This document shows positions 15,973 through 24,365 of a stretch of 64,000 bases of DNA, piece after piece. Position 1 is the stretch's first letter. Each line of letters opens with the position of its first letter. Below the pieces are notes generated by a model. The model was not told the origin of the DNA and made no database searches. It saw only the letters and a list, made by a program, of their open reading frames with translations. The position numbers and the translations under genes are program-made. Source of the stretch: Bin87 sp965116565 (GTDB taxonomy: Bacteria > Chloroflexota > Dehalococcoidia > Lucifugimonadales > UBA3495); NCBI GenBank assembly GCA_965116565.1, contig OZ220699.1:2294001-2358000 (forward strand), given 5' to 3'.

Positions 15973-17247
15973 TTGAACTCACCCCGAGGGGATCTTTCCG
16001 ACAGAACGTCCCTGCGGGGTTGGACGGTTCTCCTTCTCAACCGTCTGCACTACAGCACCGTGGTGCTGGCGTCGTTCGGGTTCGGGCTATTCCTTCCCTT
16101 CCTGCAGGCTGATCTCGGTCTCAGCTATTTGCAGATTGGATTGCTCCAGGCCGTGGCCTGGGGCACCTCCGCAGCGTGCCTGGTGCCATTCAGCTTGCTT
16201 TTAGCTCGGTTTAACCCCAATCGGCGCGTGCTGGTGGGACTGGCGCTGATGACCCCGTTCCTGTTCACGCAGGGCATGGCCGGAGGCTTTTGGACCCTGA
16301 TGGCGTCCAGATTCCTGATGGTGTTGACGCAAGCCGGCATGACGCCAGCACGCCCTTTGCTTCTGCGTTGGTGGGCCGTTCCCCGCCAATATTCGACGGT
16401 GACCGCCGTCGGTCTTTCTCTCCATTCCACTTTCATGGCGGCGGCGTTGACGTTCAGCCCTATAATCATCGTCGTCCTTAACAGCTGGCGCGTGGCCTAT
16501 TTCCTGCAAGCCGCGCTGTTGGGATGCCACATGTTGGCTTGGGCGGCTTTGACCTGGACAGCGCCCCGCAGCCTCGAGGAGTCTCATTCACACGTCATCG
16601 AGGCCAACCTCCCTCAACCCGGTGACGGAATCAAAACCAACGAGGGAAAAACGTCTCTGGCAGCAGCATTGATACGTTATCCTCACGCGTGGTTGCTGGG
16701 CGTAGTCATGTTGTGCCTCGCGGCATCATGGACCACCGTTCTCACATTCCTGCCCATTCTCCTGGAGACGGAGCGCGGCGTCGCCATCTCCGCCGGCAGC
16801 GTGTTGTTCGGGTTCCTTTATTACGTTCTGGTGCCCGGCGGTGCGCTCGGCAGTTGGATTTTCAATCACATCACCAACCGCCGGGTGATGGTTCTGCTGC
16901 CGGCTTTGCTCAACCTGGTGTCCACGCTGGGAGCGCTGATGGCCGGCAACGTATTCGTGGCGGCGACAGCGCTCACCGGGATGGGCTTGGCGTGGGCGTT
17001 CGTCCCGGCCATCGAAATACTACCCTTCGAGTTCAAGGATATCCGGACCCGTGAGGTGTCTGTCATCACGGGACTCGTGCAGACTTTCAGCGCGATCGGG
17101 TTCGGCGGCGGGCCCGCCCTGGCCGGCGCATTGGCCCAGAGTACCGATTCGTTGCTGACCGGTGTGCTCGTTGTGGGCGCATTGACCGGGTTGGCCGTCC
17201 TGGCGGCGGCGACCTTGCCACGACGATTCGCGGGCCGTCTCGTGTGA
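15973..17247 (+). CDS. Major facilitator superfamily transporter
   Basis: A 424-residue, roughly 12-helix membrane carrier. The TTG start follows the oxidase stop by 7 bases. The first helix begins near residue 18, and helices 4 and 5 contain QAGMTPARPLLLRWW. A charged cytoplasmic loop (about 200-220, ANLPQPGDGIKTNEGKTS) divides the two halves. The second half ends with a long small-residue helix (GLVQTFSAIGFGGGPALAGAL). The sequence is MFS_1-like with no subfamily I recognise. Tight linkage to the DAO oxidase suggests it imports the amine or amino acid that enzyme uses. Confidence 0.85.
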   Translation: MNSPRGDLSDRTSLRGWTVLLLNRLHYSTVVLASFGFGLFLPFLQADLGLSYLQIGLLQAVAWGTSAACLVPFSLLLARFNPNRRVLVGLALMTPFLFTQGMAGGFWTLMASRFLMVLTQAGMTPARPLLLRWWAVPRQYSTVTAVGLSLHSTFMAAALTFSPIIIVVLNSWRVAYFLQAALLGCHMLAWAALTWTAPRSLEESHSHVIEANLPQPGDGIKTNEGKTSLAAALIRYPHAWLLGVVMLCLAASWTTVLTFLPILLETERGVAISAGSVLFGFLYYVLVPGGALGSWIFNHITNRRVMVLLPALLNLVSTLGALMAGNVFVAATALTGMGLAWAFVPAIEILPFEFKDIRTREVSVITGLVQTFSAIGFGGGPALAGALAQSTDSLLTGVLVVGALTGLAVLAAATLPRRFAGRLV

Positions 17248-17325
17248 TAGCATGCCAGAGTTGTTGACCCAGCATCCAGTCGCGAAAACGAGCCCAATCT
17301 TTCTTTACCGAGTCTATCTCAACCG

Positions 17326-18711
17326 ATGACCACCAATGTAACCGTCAACCTGCACACCGCTCCCGCCGACTTGGGCGACGGTGCGATTCTCCCTAACCTG
17401 CTCATGTTCGGCGAGGTTCTCCGCCGCTTGGGTTTGGAAATCGGCTCGGCCAATATGCTGGACCTGGTTCGGGCCACTGAGTATGTGCCCATTGGCGGTA
17501 ATCGCAACGACTTTCGCCTCGCCGCCCGCGCTCTGTTGGTTCACAAGCAGAGCGACCTGGCGCTATTCGATGAGGCGTTTCAGGTATTTTGGCGCCGGCC
17601 CGCCCACGGACGCAGCATGCGAGATCTTCGCTCCATGGGCGAGGAACGCCGTTATCGAACGCCTCGAGTAATGCCGCACCGCGAGGATGCGTCCGACGGC
17701 CCTCCGGGCGACGATGGTTCGGAAGATTCTGACGACCGACAGCCCGTGGTGGACCTGCAACGCTCTTTCAGCGCTCGCGAGGTGCTTCGCCAGCGCGATT
17801 TCGCCGAATTCACGCCGGCAGAGATATCCGCAGCACGCACTCTCATGTCCGAGCTCGCCTGGGATTTGGGACGCCGGCGCACCCGCCGGCTTACGTGGGG
17901 CGATGGGAGCGACATAGATTTACGTCGATCGATGCGACGCAGTCTTTCCCACGGCGGTGAAATGCTGGACTTTGCCCACCGCCAAAGGAAGACCAAACCA
18001 CGGCCGCTGGTATTGATTTGCGACGTGAGCGGGTCCATGGAACGCTACACCAGGATGTTCCTACATTTCGTGCATACCGTTGCGATCAGCGGCCAACAGC
18101 TAGAGGCGTTCCTGTTCGCTACCCGACTAACCCGCATCACGCGGCATCTGGAGGCTCGGGGCGTCGATCAGGCCGTCGCGCAAGTAGCGCGCGCGGTGCC
18201 CGATTGGGCTGGCGGAACCCGCATTGGCGAGGCGATCAAGGCCTTTAACTACCGGTGGGCTCGGCGCGTCCTGCGCGGGGGCGCAATTGTGCTGGTAATT
18301 TCTGACGGCTGGGACCGCGGCGAACCTGACTTGTTGTCTCATGAAATGGCGCGCCTCCAGCGGAGTTGCCATCGGCTGATTTGGTTGAATCCGCTGCTCG
18401 GATCGCCCACATATCAACCGCTTACCCGCGGCATGCAGGCCGCTCTGCCGTACATCGACGATTTCCTGCCCGCCCACAACCTCCACAGCCTTCAGGAACT
18501 GGCGCGTTACCTGAGCAACGTATCAGGCCGGCGCCAACTCCCGCCGAGCACACGGCTGAGAACTCCTGATCCGGCGGAGGGGACCTCAGATGTGCCGTCA
18601 ACCCACGACGGCACGACTGCGGCGCGTTCCCGACGCGATCTGAACCCGGCGCTGGCTCCCACGTTCCGACACCCGCTTTGGGGGCATCCGAATATGCCCG
18701 GCGGCAGTTGA
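17326..18711 (+). CDS. CoxE-like VWA-domain protein
   Basis: A 461-residue soluble protein of the CoxE/YehP family. An N-terminal helical region (about 20-95) with FGEVLRRLG and AARALLVHKQSDLALFDEAFQVFW is standard for CoxE. After an acidic linker and a basic helix comes the VWA fold. Its metal-ion adhesion site is intact: D233-x-S-x-S in LVLICDVSGSMERY, the Thr in DWAGGTRIGEA, and the Asp in LVISDGWDRGE. These proteins pair with MoxR ATPases for cofactor insertion. Its partner is probably the ATPase encoded at 13.2 kb. The last 50 residues are Pro/Thr/Arg-rich and disordered. Confidence 0.9.
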   Translation: MTTNVTVNLHTAPADLGDGAILPNLLMFGEVLRRLGLEIGSANMLDLVRATEYVPIGGNRNDFRLAARALLVHKQSDLALFDEAFQVFWRRPAHGRSMRDLRSMGEERRYRTPRVMPHREDASDGPPGDDGSEDSDDRQPVVDLQRSFSAREVLRQRDFAEFTPAEISAARTLMSELAWDLGRRRTRRLTWGDGSDIDLRRSMRRSLSHGGEMLDFAHRQRKTKPRPLVLICDVSGSMERYTRMFLHFVHTVAISGQQLEAFLFATRLTRITRHLEARGVDQAVAQVARAVPDWAGGTRIGEAIKAFNYRWARRVLRGGAIVLVISDGWDRGEPDLLSHEMARLQRSCHRLIWLNPLLGSPTYQPLTRGMQAALPYIDDFLPAHNLHSLQELARYLSNVSGRRQLPPSTRLRTPDPAEGTSDVPSTHDGTTAARSRRDLNPALAPTFRHPLWGHPNMPGGS

Positions 18712-18712
18712 C

Positions 18713-19093
18713 CTATACGCCCTGTCCCGGCGCAATCTCGTTGTAGAGGCCAGCCAGTGTCGTTGCCAGTGCTCGTGGCCGCTCCTCATATTCCGGGGTA
18801 GGATACCATTCGTAGTCGAAGCTGCGCACGATCGCGCCCTCAATGCTGGTGCGCAGGCTCGACACTATCACCCTGAAACCCAGCGCGTTGGTCGCCTGTT
18901 CCGCCAACTGCTCCAGGATGACGTTCGGACAGTCGAATATCACCATGAACCCGCCCTCGCGCTGACCGTCAGTGACCCGCGCCCGAAACACCTTGCCAAA
19001 CAGGTCGAGGTCAACGATGGTGTACTGACGCTCCGTAGCGCCGTGGTCCGGCCAACCGATGTGGATGTCTCCTCCGACCTCCCAATGGTGCAT
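18713..19093 (-). CDS. Hypothetical protein downstream of the TPP-enzyme cluster
   Basis: A 126-residue soluble protein. The chosen ATG follows a G-rich stretch and begins MHHWEVGGDIHIGW; an earlier in-frame start would overlap the upstream gene. It has an alternating beta pattern (YTIVDLDLFGKVFRARV, GGFMVIFDCPNVILEQLAEQA) and a C-terminal YEWYPTPEYEERPRAL. No family is recognised. It is the last gene of the minus-strand cluster that encodes sulfopyruvate-decarboxylase-like proteins and converges on the VWA gene with one base between stops. Confidence 0.6.
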   Translation of the reverse strand: MHHWEVGGDIHIGWPDHGATERQYTIVDLDLFGKVFRARVTDGQREGGFMVIFDCPNVILEQLAEQATNALGFRVIVSSLRTSIEGAIVRSFDYEWYPTPEYEERPRALATTLAGLYNEIAPGQGV

Positions 19094-19125
19094 GGCAACC
19101 AGGCCCCCGTGCTGCGAAATCGAGG

Positions 19126-19707
19126 CTAGGCGGGTTCGGAGACGTTGGCCCCCAACGTCCCGCGAACCTGTGCCCATCCGTCCGCCATGCTGCGCTGCGG
19201 GAAAGGCGATGGCTCGGGTCCTGTGATCACTTTGACCGCCACCAACACCGGACCGGGCCGCCGCATGATGTCTTCCATGCCGATCAGCAGTTCCTCAAGA
19301 TCATCGAACCGGCAAGCGTGCGCGTACCCCGAACTCTGCGCCATGCCGAGGAAGTCGATGCGGTCCAAACCGGTGATCGGCATACCCTGCGTGGACGTGT
19401 GGTCGGCATCCTCCAGAACGAAGTGCACGAGATTCTCTGGCGCTACTTCCCCTATTGTTGCCAGACCCGCCAGGTCCGTCCGCAGAGTGGCGTCGCAGTC
19501 CAGCACCAGGATGCGGCGGCCCGGTTGCGCCAGCGACAGGCCCAACCCAACAGCGGGAGCCCGGTCCATGCAATCTGTCAGGTCCACATCCAGGTCCCGC
19601 CGCTCTGACACCTGATGCCATTCCCGGAGCGCGGCGGAAGTGGACACCACCAGGGCATCCTGCCGGTGGTAGTTGATGGCGCGAGCGACTTCTTGAGATG
19701 GGATCAT
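19126..19707 (-). CDS. Sulfopyruvate decarboxylase beta-like protein with degenerate TPP site
   Basis: A 193-residue protein clearly homologous to the C-terminal (TPP pyrophosphate-binding) domain of thiamine enzymes, and paralogous to the beta subunit encoded at 20.0 kb. Shared features are MDRAPAVGLGLSLAQPGRRILVLD and GMPITGLDRIDFLGMAQSSGYA. The diagnostic GDG-x(24-27)-NN signature is lost: where the paralogue has DGDGSLLMN, this one has DCDATLRTD, and NNG is replaced by EDAD. Without these residues it should not bind Mg-TPP normally. It may be a structural or regulatory beta-like subunit, or bind something else. Its start overlaps the upstream small membrane-protein gene by an ATGA. Confidence 0.8.
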   Translation of the reverse strand: MIPSQEVARAINYHRQDALVVSTSAALREWHQVSERRDLDVDLTDCMDRAPAVGLGLSLAQPGRRILVLDCDATLRTDLAGLATIGEVAPENLVHFVLEDADHTSTQGMPITGLDRIDFLGMAQSSGYAHACRFDDLEELLIGMEDIMRRPGPVLVAVKVITGPEPSPFPQRSMADGWAQVRGTLGANVSEPA

Positions 19708-19937
19708 TCTGCGTCACCCATCGTGGTTTCTGGGACATCCGCAGCGTCCGACTCTCTGCGGATGTCTTTGCGCCGAGAGGATACCATCAGATAGAGACCG
19801 GCGGGAATCAGCACTCCGCCCAGCACGACTTTAACCAAGTTGCTTTCCACAAAGCCTAGCCACAGCAGGTAAAAGCCGGCCAGCACCGTCGCCGATGCCA
19901 ACAGGCGGCCGAATATGTTGAACGGTTGGAATTTCAT
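19704..19937 (-). CDS. Small two-helix membrane protein
   Basis: A 77-residue protein with two hydrophobic helices (about residues 10-29 and 34-53), a basic SSRRKDIRR stop-transfer segment and an acidic tail. It could be a small subunit anchoring a neighbouring enzyme to the membrane, or simply a DUF-type protein; no family is recognised. It overlaps the degenerate beta-like gene downstream (ATGA) and starts just after a terminator-like hairpin that follows the true beta subunit gene. Confidence 0.65.
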   Translation of the reverse strand: MKFQPFNIFGRLLASATVLAGFYLLWLGFVESNLVKVVLGGVLIPAGLYLMVSSRRKDIRRESDAADVPETTMGDAE

Positions 19938-19961
19938 GGAATCGGAGTCGCCGCCGAAAAT

Positions 19962-19991
19962 AGAGGGGGCGAGTATTTATTCGCCCCCTCT
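19962..19991 (-). terminator. Rho-independent terminator after the TPP beta-subunit gene
   Basis: A perfect 11-bp stem (AGAGGGGGCGA at 19962-19972 with TCGCCCCCTCT at 19981-19991) has an AT-rich 8-base loop. It is followed on the minus strand by CTATTTTC. It lies 24 bases past the beta-subunit stop and partly separates the two halves of the cluster. Confidence 0.75.
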
Positions 19992-20014
19992 CTAATTTCT
20001 TGCAGGATAGCCGT

Positions 20015-20611
20015 TTAGTTGTCGCCAGCCAGCGCGGAAGTGACTTCCTGGTAAGCCTGCTGGGCGGTCCTGGAAGCGCGCGTCCGGAACTGTACCGGAG
20101 TGTTTTCGATCTCCGGTTCGACCTCAAGGTGGATGAACACCGGACCATCCGCAGCAAGGACCTCGTCAATGCCGGTCGCGAAGTCCTCGAGATTGTCGAA
20201 GGAAAAAACAGCGGCGTAGCCGGCGCCCCTGGCGATTTCTTCCCAATTGGTCACGCCGTCGGATCCCGGAATAGGCTGCCCGCCGGTGACCGCGTACACA
20301 CCATTGTTGAACAGGAAATGGTAGAAATTCTTCGGCGCTTTTGTGGAGGTCGTGACGAGGGCTCCCAGGTTCATCAGCAGGCTGCCGTCGCCGTCCATCA
20401 CAATTACCTTCCGGCCAGGCTGGGCCAGGGCTATGCCCAAACCCACGTTGCTGGCCTTCCCCATCGCTCCGGAAATCGGCAGGTCGAGGACCTGGTTTGA
20501 GGTGACGGACGGCAGGCCGAATCGGACATTGCCGGCGTTCATGGTCGGGATGAGCACCGCGTCATCGCGCTTGCTGTCAATTACGCGCACGGCATCAGTA
20601 TTGTTGATCAT
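20015..20611 (-). CDS. Sulfopyruvate decarboxylase-like beta subunit (TPP-binding)
   Basis: A 198-residue protein equal to the TPP-binding half of a thiamine decarboxylase. The full cofactor signature is present: VMDGDGSLLMNLGALVT followed about 27 residues on by FLFNNGVYAVTG. LDLPISGAMGKASNVGLGIALAQ forms the preceding helix. Split alpha and beta chains of about 170 and 190 residues are the architecture of sulfopyruvate decarboxylase (ComDE/SuyDE-like). Phosphonopyruvate decarboxylase is usually a single chain. Such enzymes take 3-sulfopyruvate to sulfoacetaldehyde and CO2. The start has a GGAG site 9 bases upstream. The alpha gene lies 57 bases upstream. Other 2-oxoacid substrates cannot be excluded. 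Confidence 0.82.
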   Translation of the reverse strand: MINNTDAVRVIDSKRDDAVLIPTMNAGNVRFGLPSVTSNQVLDLPISGAMGKASNVGLGIALAQPGRKVIVMDGDGSLLMNLGALVTTSTKAPKNFYHFLFNNGVYAVTGGQPIPGSDGVTNWEEIARGAGYAAVFSFDNLEDFATGIDEVLAADGPVFIHLEVEPEIENTPVQFRTRASRTAQQAYQEVTSALAGDN

Positions 20612-20668
20612 GGGTCTTGCTCCAGCGTTCGTAGGCGCGGGGTGCGTAGGGAATGGCTTGATTTTCTG

Positions 20669-21181
20669 CTAGGCGCCGAATTCGGTGCCGATCAGCACGG
20701 CCACAGGACGGTTCAGGCGCTGAGATTCCTCGAACGCAATGCTGATGCGGTCCGCGTCGTCATCGGTTTCCACGAGGTAGTAGTTGATGCCCCAGGCGTG
20801 CAGAATGTGCTCGATAAACCGGCCCGCGGAATCCGGCGTGGGGCCCCGTCGCGTCCAGCCGCGATAGCCCACCAGCAAGACCAGCGGTTGGTTCAGGTCC
20901 AGGCACAGGCCGCGAATGGAGTCGCCTGCCTCGAATACTCCGGTGTTCTGAATAAGCACCACCGGATTCGCTCCGCCAACCCAAAGTCCGGCCGCCACCG
21001 CCATGGTCTCGCCTTCGCGGCAAACCGGAATCAGATCGAGCGAAGGCTCCTCCGTCATCATGGTATAGAGGAAGTTGGTCTCGCTGTCGGGCAGCCACAC
21101 TACGTGGGAAACATTGTTCTTTTTCAACTCGGCTACCAGGGAGGCCGGGTGCAGAACGGATTCGTAAACTTCGGTGGTCAT
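20669..21181 (-). CDS. Sulfopyruvate decarboxylase-like alpha subunit
   Basis: A 170-residue protein corresponding to the pyrimidine-binding (N-terminal) half of TPP decarboxylases. It contains VVWLPDSETNFLYTMM, then LIPVCREGETMAVAAGLWVGG, where the Glu in CREGE is the residue that activates the thiamine ring. VVLIQNTGVFEAGDSIRGL follows, a segment typical of ComD/phosphonopyruvate decarboxylases. LVLLVGYRGWTRRGPTPDS is also characteristic, the RG of it matching the substrate-binding loop in that family. The ATG is preceded by AAGGAG. It is the first gene after a strong promoter and pairs with the beta subunit downstream. Confidence 0.82.
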   Translation of the reverse strand: MTTEVYESVLHPASLVAELKKNNVSHVVWLPDSETNFLYTMMTEEPSLDLIPVCREGETMAVAAGLWVGGANPVVLIQNTGVFEAGDSIRGLCLDLNQPLVLLVGYRGWTRRGPTPDSAGRFIEHILHAWGINYYLVETDDDADRISIAFEESQRLNRPVAVLIGTEFGA

Positions 21182-21245
21182 TCTGGCTGCTCCTTGAAAA
21201 TGACTCGCGCTTTTCGTGATGATAATGCCGGATAATCAGGCTGGC

Positions 21246-21274
21246 ATTATATGGCGTGCCATGTAGAGCGTCAA
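21246..21274 (-). promoter_or_regulatory. Strong promoter of the TPP-decarboxylase cluster with embedded palindromes
   Basis: On the minus strand TTGACG (complement at 21269-21274) and TATAAT (complement at 21246-21251) are exactly 17 bases apart, the best sigma-70-type promoter in the window. The spacer contains a TGGC-gt-GCCA palindrome (21252-21261). An 8-bp inverted repeat, ATAATGCC/GGCATTAT (21222-21229 and 21243-21250), covers the expected start site. Both are good operator candidates. Confidence 0.75.
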
Positions 21275-21391
21275 CGCCCGGCTCATCGCACCACGACGTT
21301 TTCCGTATATACGTTCGGCAATACTGCACCTTACAGCATTGCCGCTGGCCTTGGTCCGGGCGCCTATTCCCCGGCGGGCGAGCGGGCGGAT

Positions 21392-22795
21392 TCAGAACTC
21401 TGCGTTGCGTGGGGTACGCGGGAACGCGATGATGTCGCGAATGTTCTGCATTCCTGTGGCAAACTGCACCGTGCGCTCGAATCCCAGCCCGAAACCGGCG
21501 TGTGGGGTCGTCCCATAGCGGCGGAGGTCCAGGTACCACCAGTATGGTGCGTCATCCAATCCGGCCTCGGCCATGCGCGACGTCAGCACGTCCAACCGCT
21601 CCTCGCGTTGGCTGCCGCCGATGATCTCTCCGATCCTCGGCACGAGAACGTCCATGGCCCGCACTGTCTCACCGTCATCATTGAGCCGCATGTAGAAAGC
21701 CTTGATTGAACTGGGGTAATCGGTGACGATCACCGGCCGGCCGACCTTGCGCTCCGTGATGTATCGCTCATGCTCTGATTGAAGGTCAGCGCCCCAGCGT
21801 ACCGGATATTCGAACGATTCACCGGATTCTTCCAGCACGCGAACGGCTTCGGTGTACGTCATCCGTTCGAAGTCGGAGTTGGCGATGTCCTCCAGGGTCG
21901 TGATCAGTTCTTTGTCGTAAAAACGATTGAAGAACGCCATGTCCTCCGGGCACGTTTCCAGGACGTGGGCGAAGATGTTACGCAGGAAATCCTCGGCCAG
22001 TTGGGCGAGTCCATCCAGATCGCAGAAAGCCACTTCAGGTTCTACCATCCAGAACTCAGCGAGATGGCGGGATGTGTTGGAATTTTCCGCGCGGAACGTC
22101 GGACCAAACGTGTACACGTCCGACATCGCCTGTGCGAATATCTCCGCCTCCAACTGGCCGCTCACCGTGAGGAACGCCGGCCGGCCGAAGAAATCCGCGT
22201 CGTTATCTACCTTCCCCCCTTGAGTGGGCAGGTCGTTCAAATCGAGCGTGGTCGCCCTGAACATCGCCCCAGCACCCTCGGCGTCGCTGGCAGTGATAAT
22301 GGGGGTCTGTATATACAGGAAGCCGCGCTGCTGGAAGAACTGGTGGATGCCCAAGGCCATCGCGTTCCGGACGCGAGCCACGGCTCCGAAGGTATTGGTG
22401 CGGGGACGCAGATGCGCCAGTTCACGCAGAAACTCCAGAGTGTGCCGTTTCTTTTGAAGCGGGTACTCCTCAGGATCGGCGCCGCCGAGCAGCGAGAGAG
22501 AGCTTGCCGCCACCTCATACCGCTGGCCGCGACCCTGTGATTCTTGCAACACTCCCAGCGCAGTTACGCTGCAGCCGGTGGTAAGGTCTCCCACCAGGTG
22601 GTAGTCGGGACAGTTAGCGTCCACCACGATCTGCAAATCAGCGAGGCTGGACCCGTCGTTGATCTGAACGAATGACACACCGCCCGATGAACGAACGGTC
22701 TTCACCCATCCGTTCACCATGACCGGATCGGGTACGCCATCAATCTGCTCTACTGACAGGAGGTCTTTGATGCGAGTTCGTCCGGAATTAGGCAT
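21392..22795 (-). CDS. asnS: Asparaginyl-tRNA synthetase
   Basis: A 467-residue class IIb aminoacyl-tRNA synthetase that loads Asn onto tRNA-Asn. An N-terminal OB-fold anticodon-binding domain (about 15-110, VNGWVKTVRSSGGVSFVQI) is followed by the catalytic core. Motif 2 reads FRAENSNTSRHLAEF, the Asn-specific version (AspRS has RDED at this place). Motif 3 reads GFGLGFERTVQF. The start is the ATG at 22795, placed about 10 bases after GGAGG; an upstream TTG sits directly on that site. An extended -10 lies about 33 bases upstream. The presence of AsnRS means the neighbouring GatCA subunits need serve only Glu-tRNA-Gln here. Confidence 0.96.
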   Translation of the reverse strand: MPNSGRTRIKDLLSVEQIDGVPDPVMVNGWVKTVRSSGGVSFVQINDGSSLADLQIVVDANCPDYHLVGDLTTGCSVTALGVLQESQGRGQRYEVAASSLSLLGGADPEEYPLQKKRHTLEFLRELAHLRPRTNTFGAVARVRNAMALGIHQFFQQRGFLYIQTPIITASDAEGAGAMFRATTLDLNDLPTQGGKVDNDADFFGRPAFLTVSGQLEAEIFAQAMSDVYTFGPTFRAENSNTSRHLAEFWMVEPEVAFCDLDGLAQLAEDFLRNIFAHVLETCPEDMAFFNRFYDKELITTLEDIANSDFERMTYTEAVRVLEESGESFEYPVRWGADLQSEHERYITERKVGRPVIVTDYPSSIKAFYMRLNDDGETVRAMDVLVPRIGEIIGGSQREERLDVLTSRMAEAGLDDAPYWWYLDLRRYGTTPHAGFGLGFERTVQFATGMQNIRDIIAFPRTPRNAEF

Positions 22796-22827
22796 ACCAA
22801 GCAACCTCCATCAAGGACAATTATCGG

Positions 22828-22837
22828 ATTCTAGCAC
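22828..22837 (-). promoter_or_regulatory. Extended -10 promoter of asnS
   Basis: GTGCTAGAAT on the minus strand, with TG one base before the TAGAAT hexamer. It is one of several copies of the window-wide GTGCTANANT element. No convincing -35 accompanies it, as is usual for extended -10 promoters. Confidence 0.5.
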
Positions 22838-22890
22838 ACCCCCCGTCTGGCCGACGGCCTCATGGGCGCCGCCCAAGCCGCGTCAGTCGT

Positions 22891-24357
22891 TTACAGGTCA
22901 GGCCGTTTTTTGTGCCAGTCCGTCGCCTGTTGGTAGGCGTGGGCGATGTTGAGCAGCCTTCCTTCCTCCAGATGCGGCCCAATGAGTTGCAATCCCACCG
23001 GCAACCCTTCGCTGAACCCGCACGGAACGGACATCGCCGGCAGCCCAGCAATGTTTACGGGCAGAGTGTATACGTCCACCAGATACATCCGCACCGGGTC
23101 GTCGGTCCGTTCGCCGATGGGGAACGCGACGAGCGGTGATACCGGCGCTGCCAGCGCGTCGACTTCCCGAAATACCCGGTCGAAATCCTCGCGGATCAGC
23201 GTTCGCACTTGTTGGGCCTTGTGGTAGTAGGCGTCGTAGTAACCCGAGGACAAGGCGAACGCGCCCAGCATAATCCTGCGCTTCACCTCGGGGCCGAATC
23301 CATGCTGCCGGGTGCGTTCCATGGCCTCCCACATGTCGCCGTCGCCCTGGTGGGAATAGCCGTACTTTACTCCGTCGTAACGGGCCAGGTTCGCTGAGCA
23401 TTCTGACGGCGCGATTATGTAGTAACAGGCCAGCGCGTATTCGGTGGCTGGTAGAGAAACCTCGCGTACTTCGGCTCCCAGGCCTCTCAGCTGGTCAATC
23501 GCATCCGTTACAGCGGATCGCACGCCGTCGTCCATGCCCTGGGCAAAATATTCGCGGGGCACGCCCAGGCGCAGGTCTTTGACGTCACCGGTCAGCGCGG
23601 CTGAGTAGTTCGGCACAGGATTCGGCAGCGATGTGGCGTCGAATCTGTCCTGCCCCGCGATGGCCTGCAGGATAATGGCGCAGTCGTTCGCATCCCTGGC
23701 TATCGGCCCAACCTGGTCCAGCGACGAAGCGTATGCCACCAGTCCATAGCGGCTCACCCGGCCGTAGGTCGGTTTGAGCCCGGTGACGCCGCAAAACGAC
23801 GCGGGTTGCCTGATACTTCCACCGGTGTCGGTCCCCAGGGCGTACGAGGCCTCGCCGGCTGCCACTGCGGCAGCCGATCCTCCACTGCTTCCTCCGGGCA
23901 CTCGCGAGGTGTCCCACGGGTTGCGCGTCGGAAAGAACGCCGAGTTCTCAGTGGACGAGCCCATGCCGAACTCGTCCATGTTGCCCTTGCCTAGCAGGAC
24001 CGCACCATTGGAGCGTAATCTTGCTACCGCCGTTGCGTCGTAAACCGGGACGTAGTCTGCCAGCATCAGCGACGCGCAGGTCGTTTTGGTCCCCTCGGTA
24101 CATAGCAAGTCCTTGATTTGCATTGGAATGCCGGTCAGGGCACGGCCTTCCCCTGCCGCGATACGTACGTCGGCGGCCCGTGCCTGCGCTCGTGCGGTGT
24201 CTGCGGTGGTGGTGATATACGCAGACAGATTGTCATCGACCGCCGCGATCCGTTCCAGGAAAGACTCAGTCAGCTCAACGCTGCTGATCTCCTTCGCCGC
24301 GAGCAGACGGGACGCCTCGGCAACGCCGAGTCGCCAGAGTTCGTTGGTTGCTGGCAT
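22891..24357 (-). CDS. gatA: Glu-tRNA(Gln)/Asp-tRNA(Asn) amidotransferase subunit A
   Basis: A 488-residue amidase-signature enzyme. The Ser-cisSer-Lys catalytic apparatus is visible. The Lys is in MQIKDLLCTEG. The Ser-rich loop is GGSSGGSAAAVAAG, and the nucleophile Ser lies in GTDTGGSIRQPAS. The subunit releases ammonia from glutamine for transamidation by GatB. The C-terminus has the family's LPAMSVPCGFSEGLPVGLQLIG. It follows gatC by 8 bases, in the usual C-A order; gatB is not in the window. A GTG two codons upstream is an alternative start. Confidence 0.96.
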   Translation of the reverse strand: MPATNELWRLGVAEASRLLAAKEISSVELTESFLERIAAVDDNLSAYITTTADTARAQARAADVRIAAGEGRALTGIPMQIKDLLCTEGTKTTCASLMLADYVPVYDATAVARLRSNGAVLLGKGNMDEFGMGSSTENSAFFPTRNPWDTSRVPGGSSGGSAAAVAAGEASYALGTDTGGSIRQPASFCGVTGLKPTYGRVSRYGLVAYASSLDQVGPIARDANDCAIILQAIAGQDRFDATSLPNPVPNYSAALTGDVKDLRLGVPREYFAQGMDDGVRSAVTDAIDQLRGLGAEVREVSLPATEYALACYYIIAPSECSANLARYDGVKYGYSHQGDGDMWEAMERTRQHGFGPEVKRRIMLGAFALSSGYYDAYYHKAQQVRTLIREDFDRVFREVDALAAPVSPLVAFPIGERTDDPVRMYLVDVYTLPVNIAGLPAMSVPCGFSEGLPVGLQLIGPHLEEGRLLNIAHAYQQATDWHKKRPDL

Positions 24358-24365
24358 CGCCACGG

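Noticed and set aside
21182..21391. Possible tRNA or small RNA gene upstream of the decarboxylase
   Set aside because: It holds promoter elements, palindromes and a mismatched 11-bp hairpin (21316-21344), but no T-arm GTTCRANNC or acceptor pairing.
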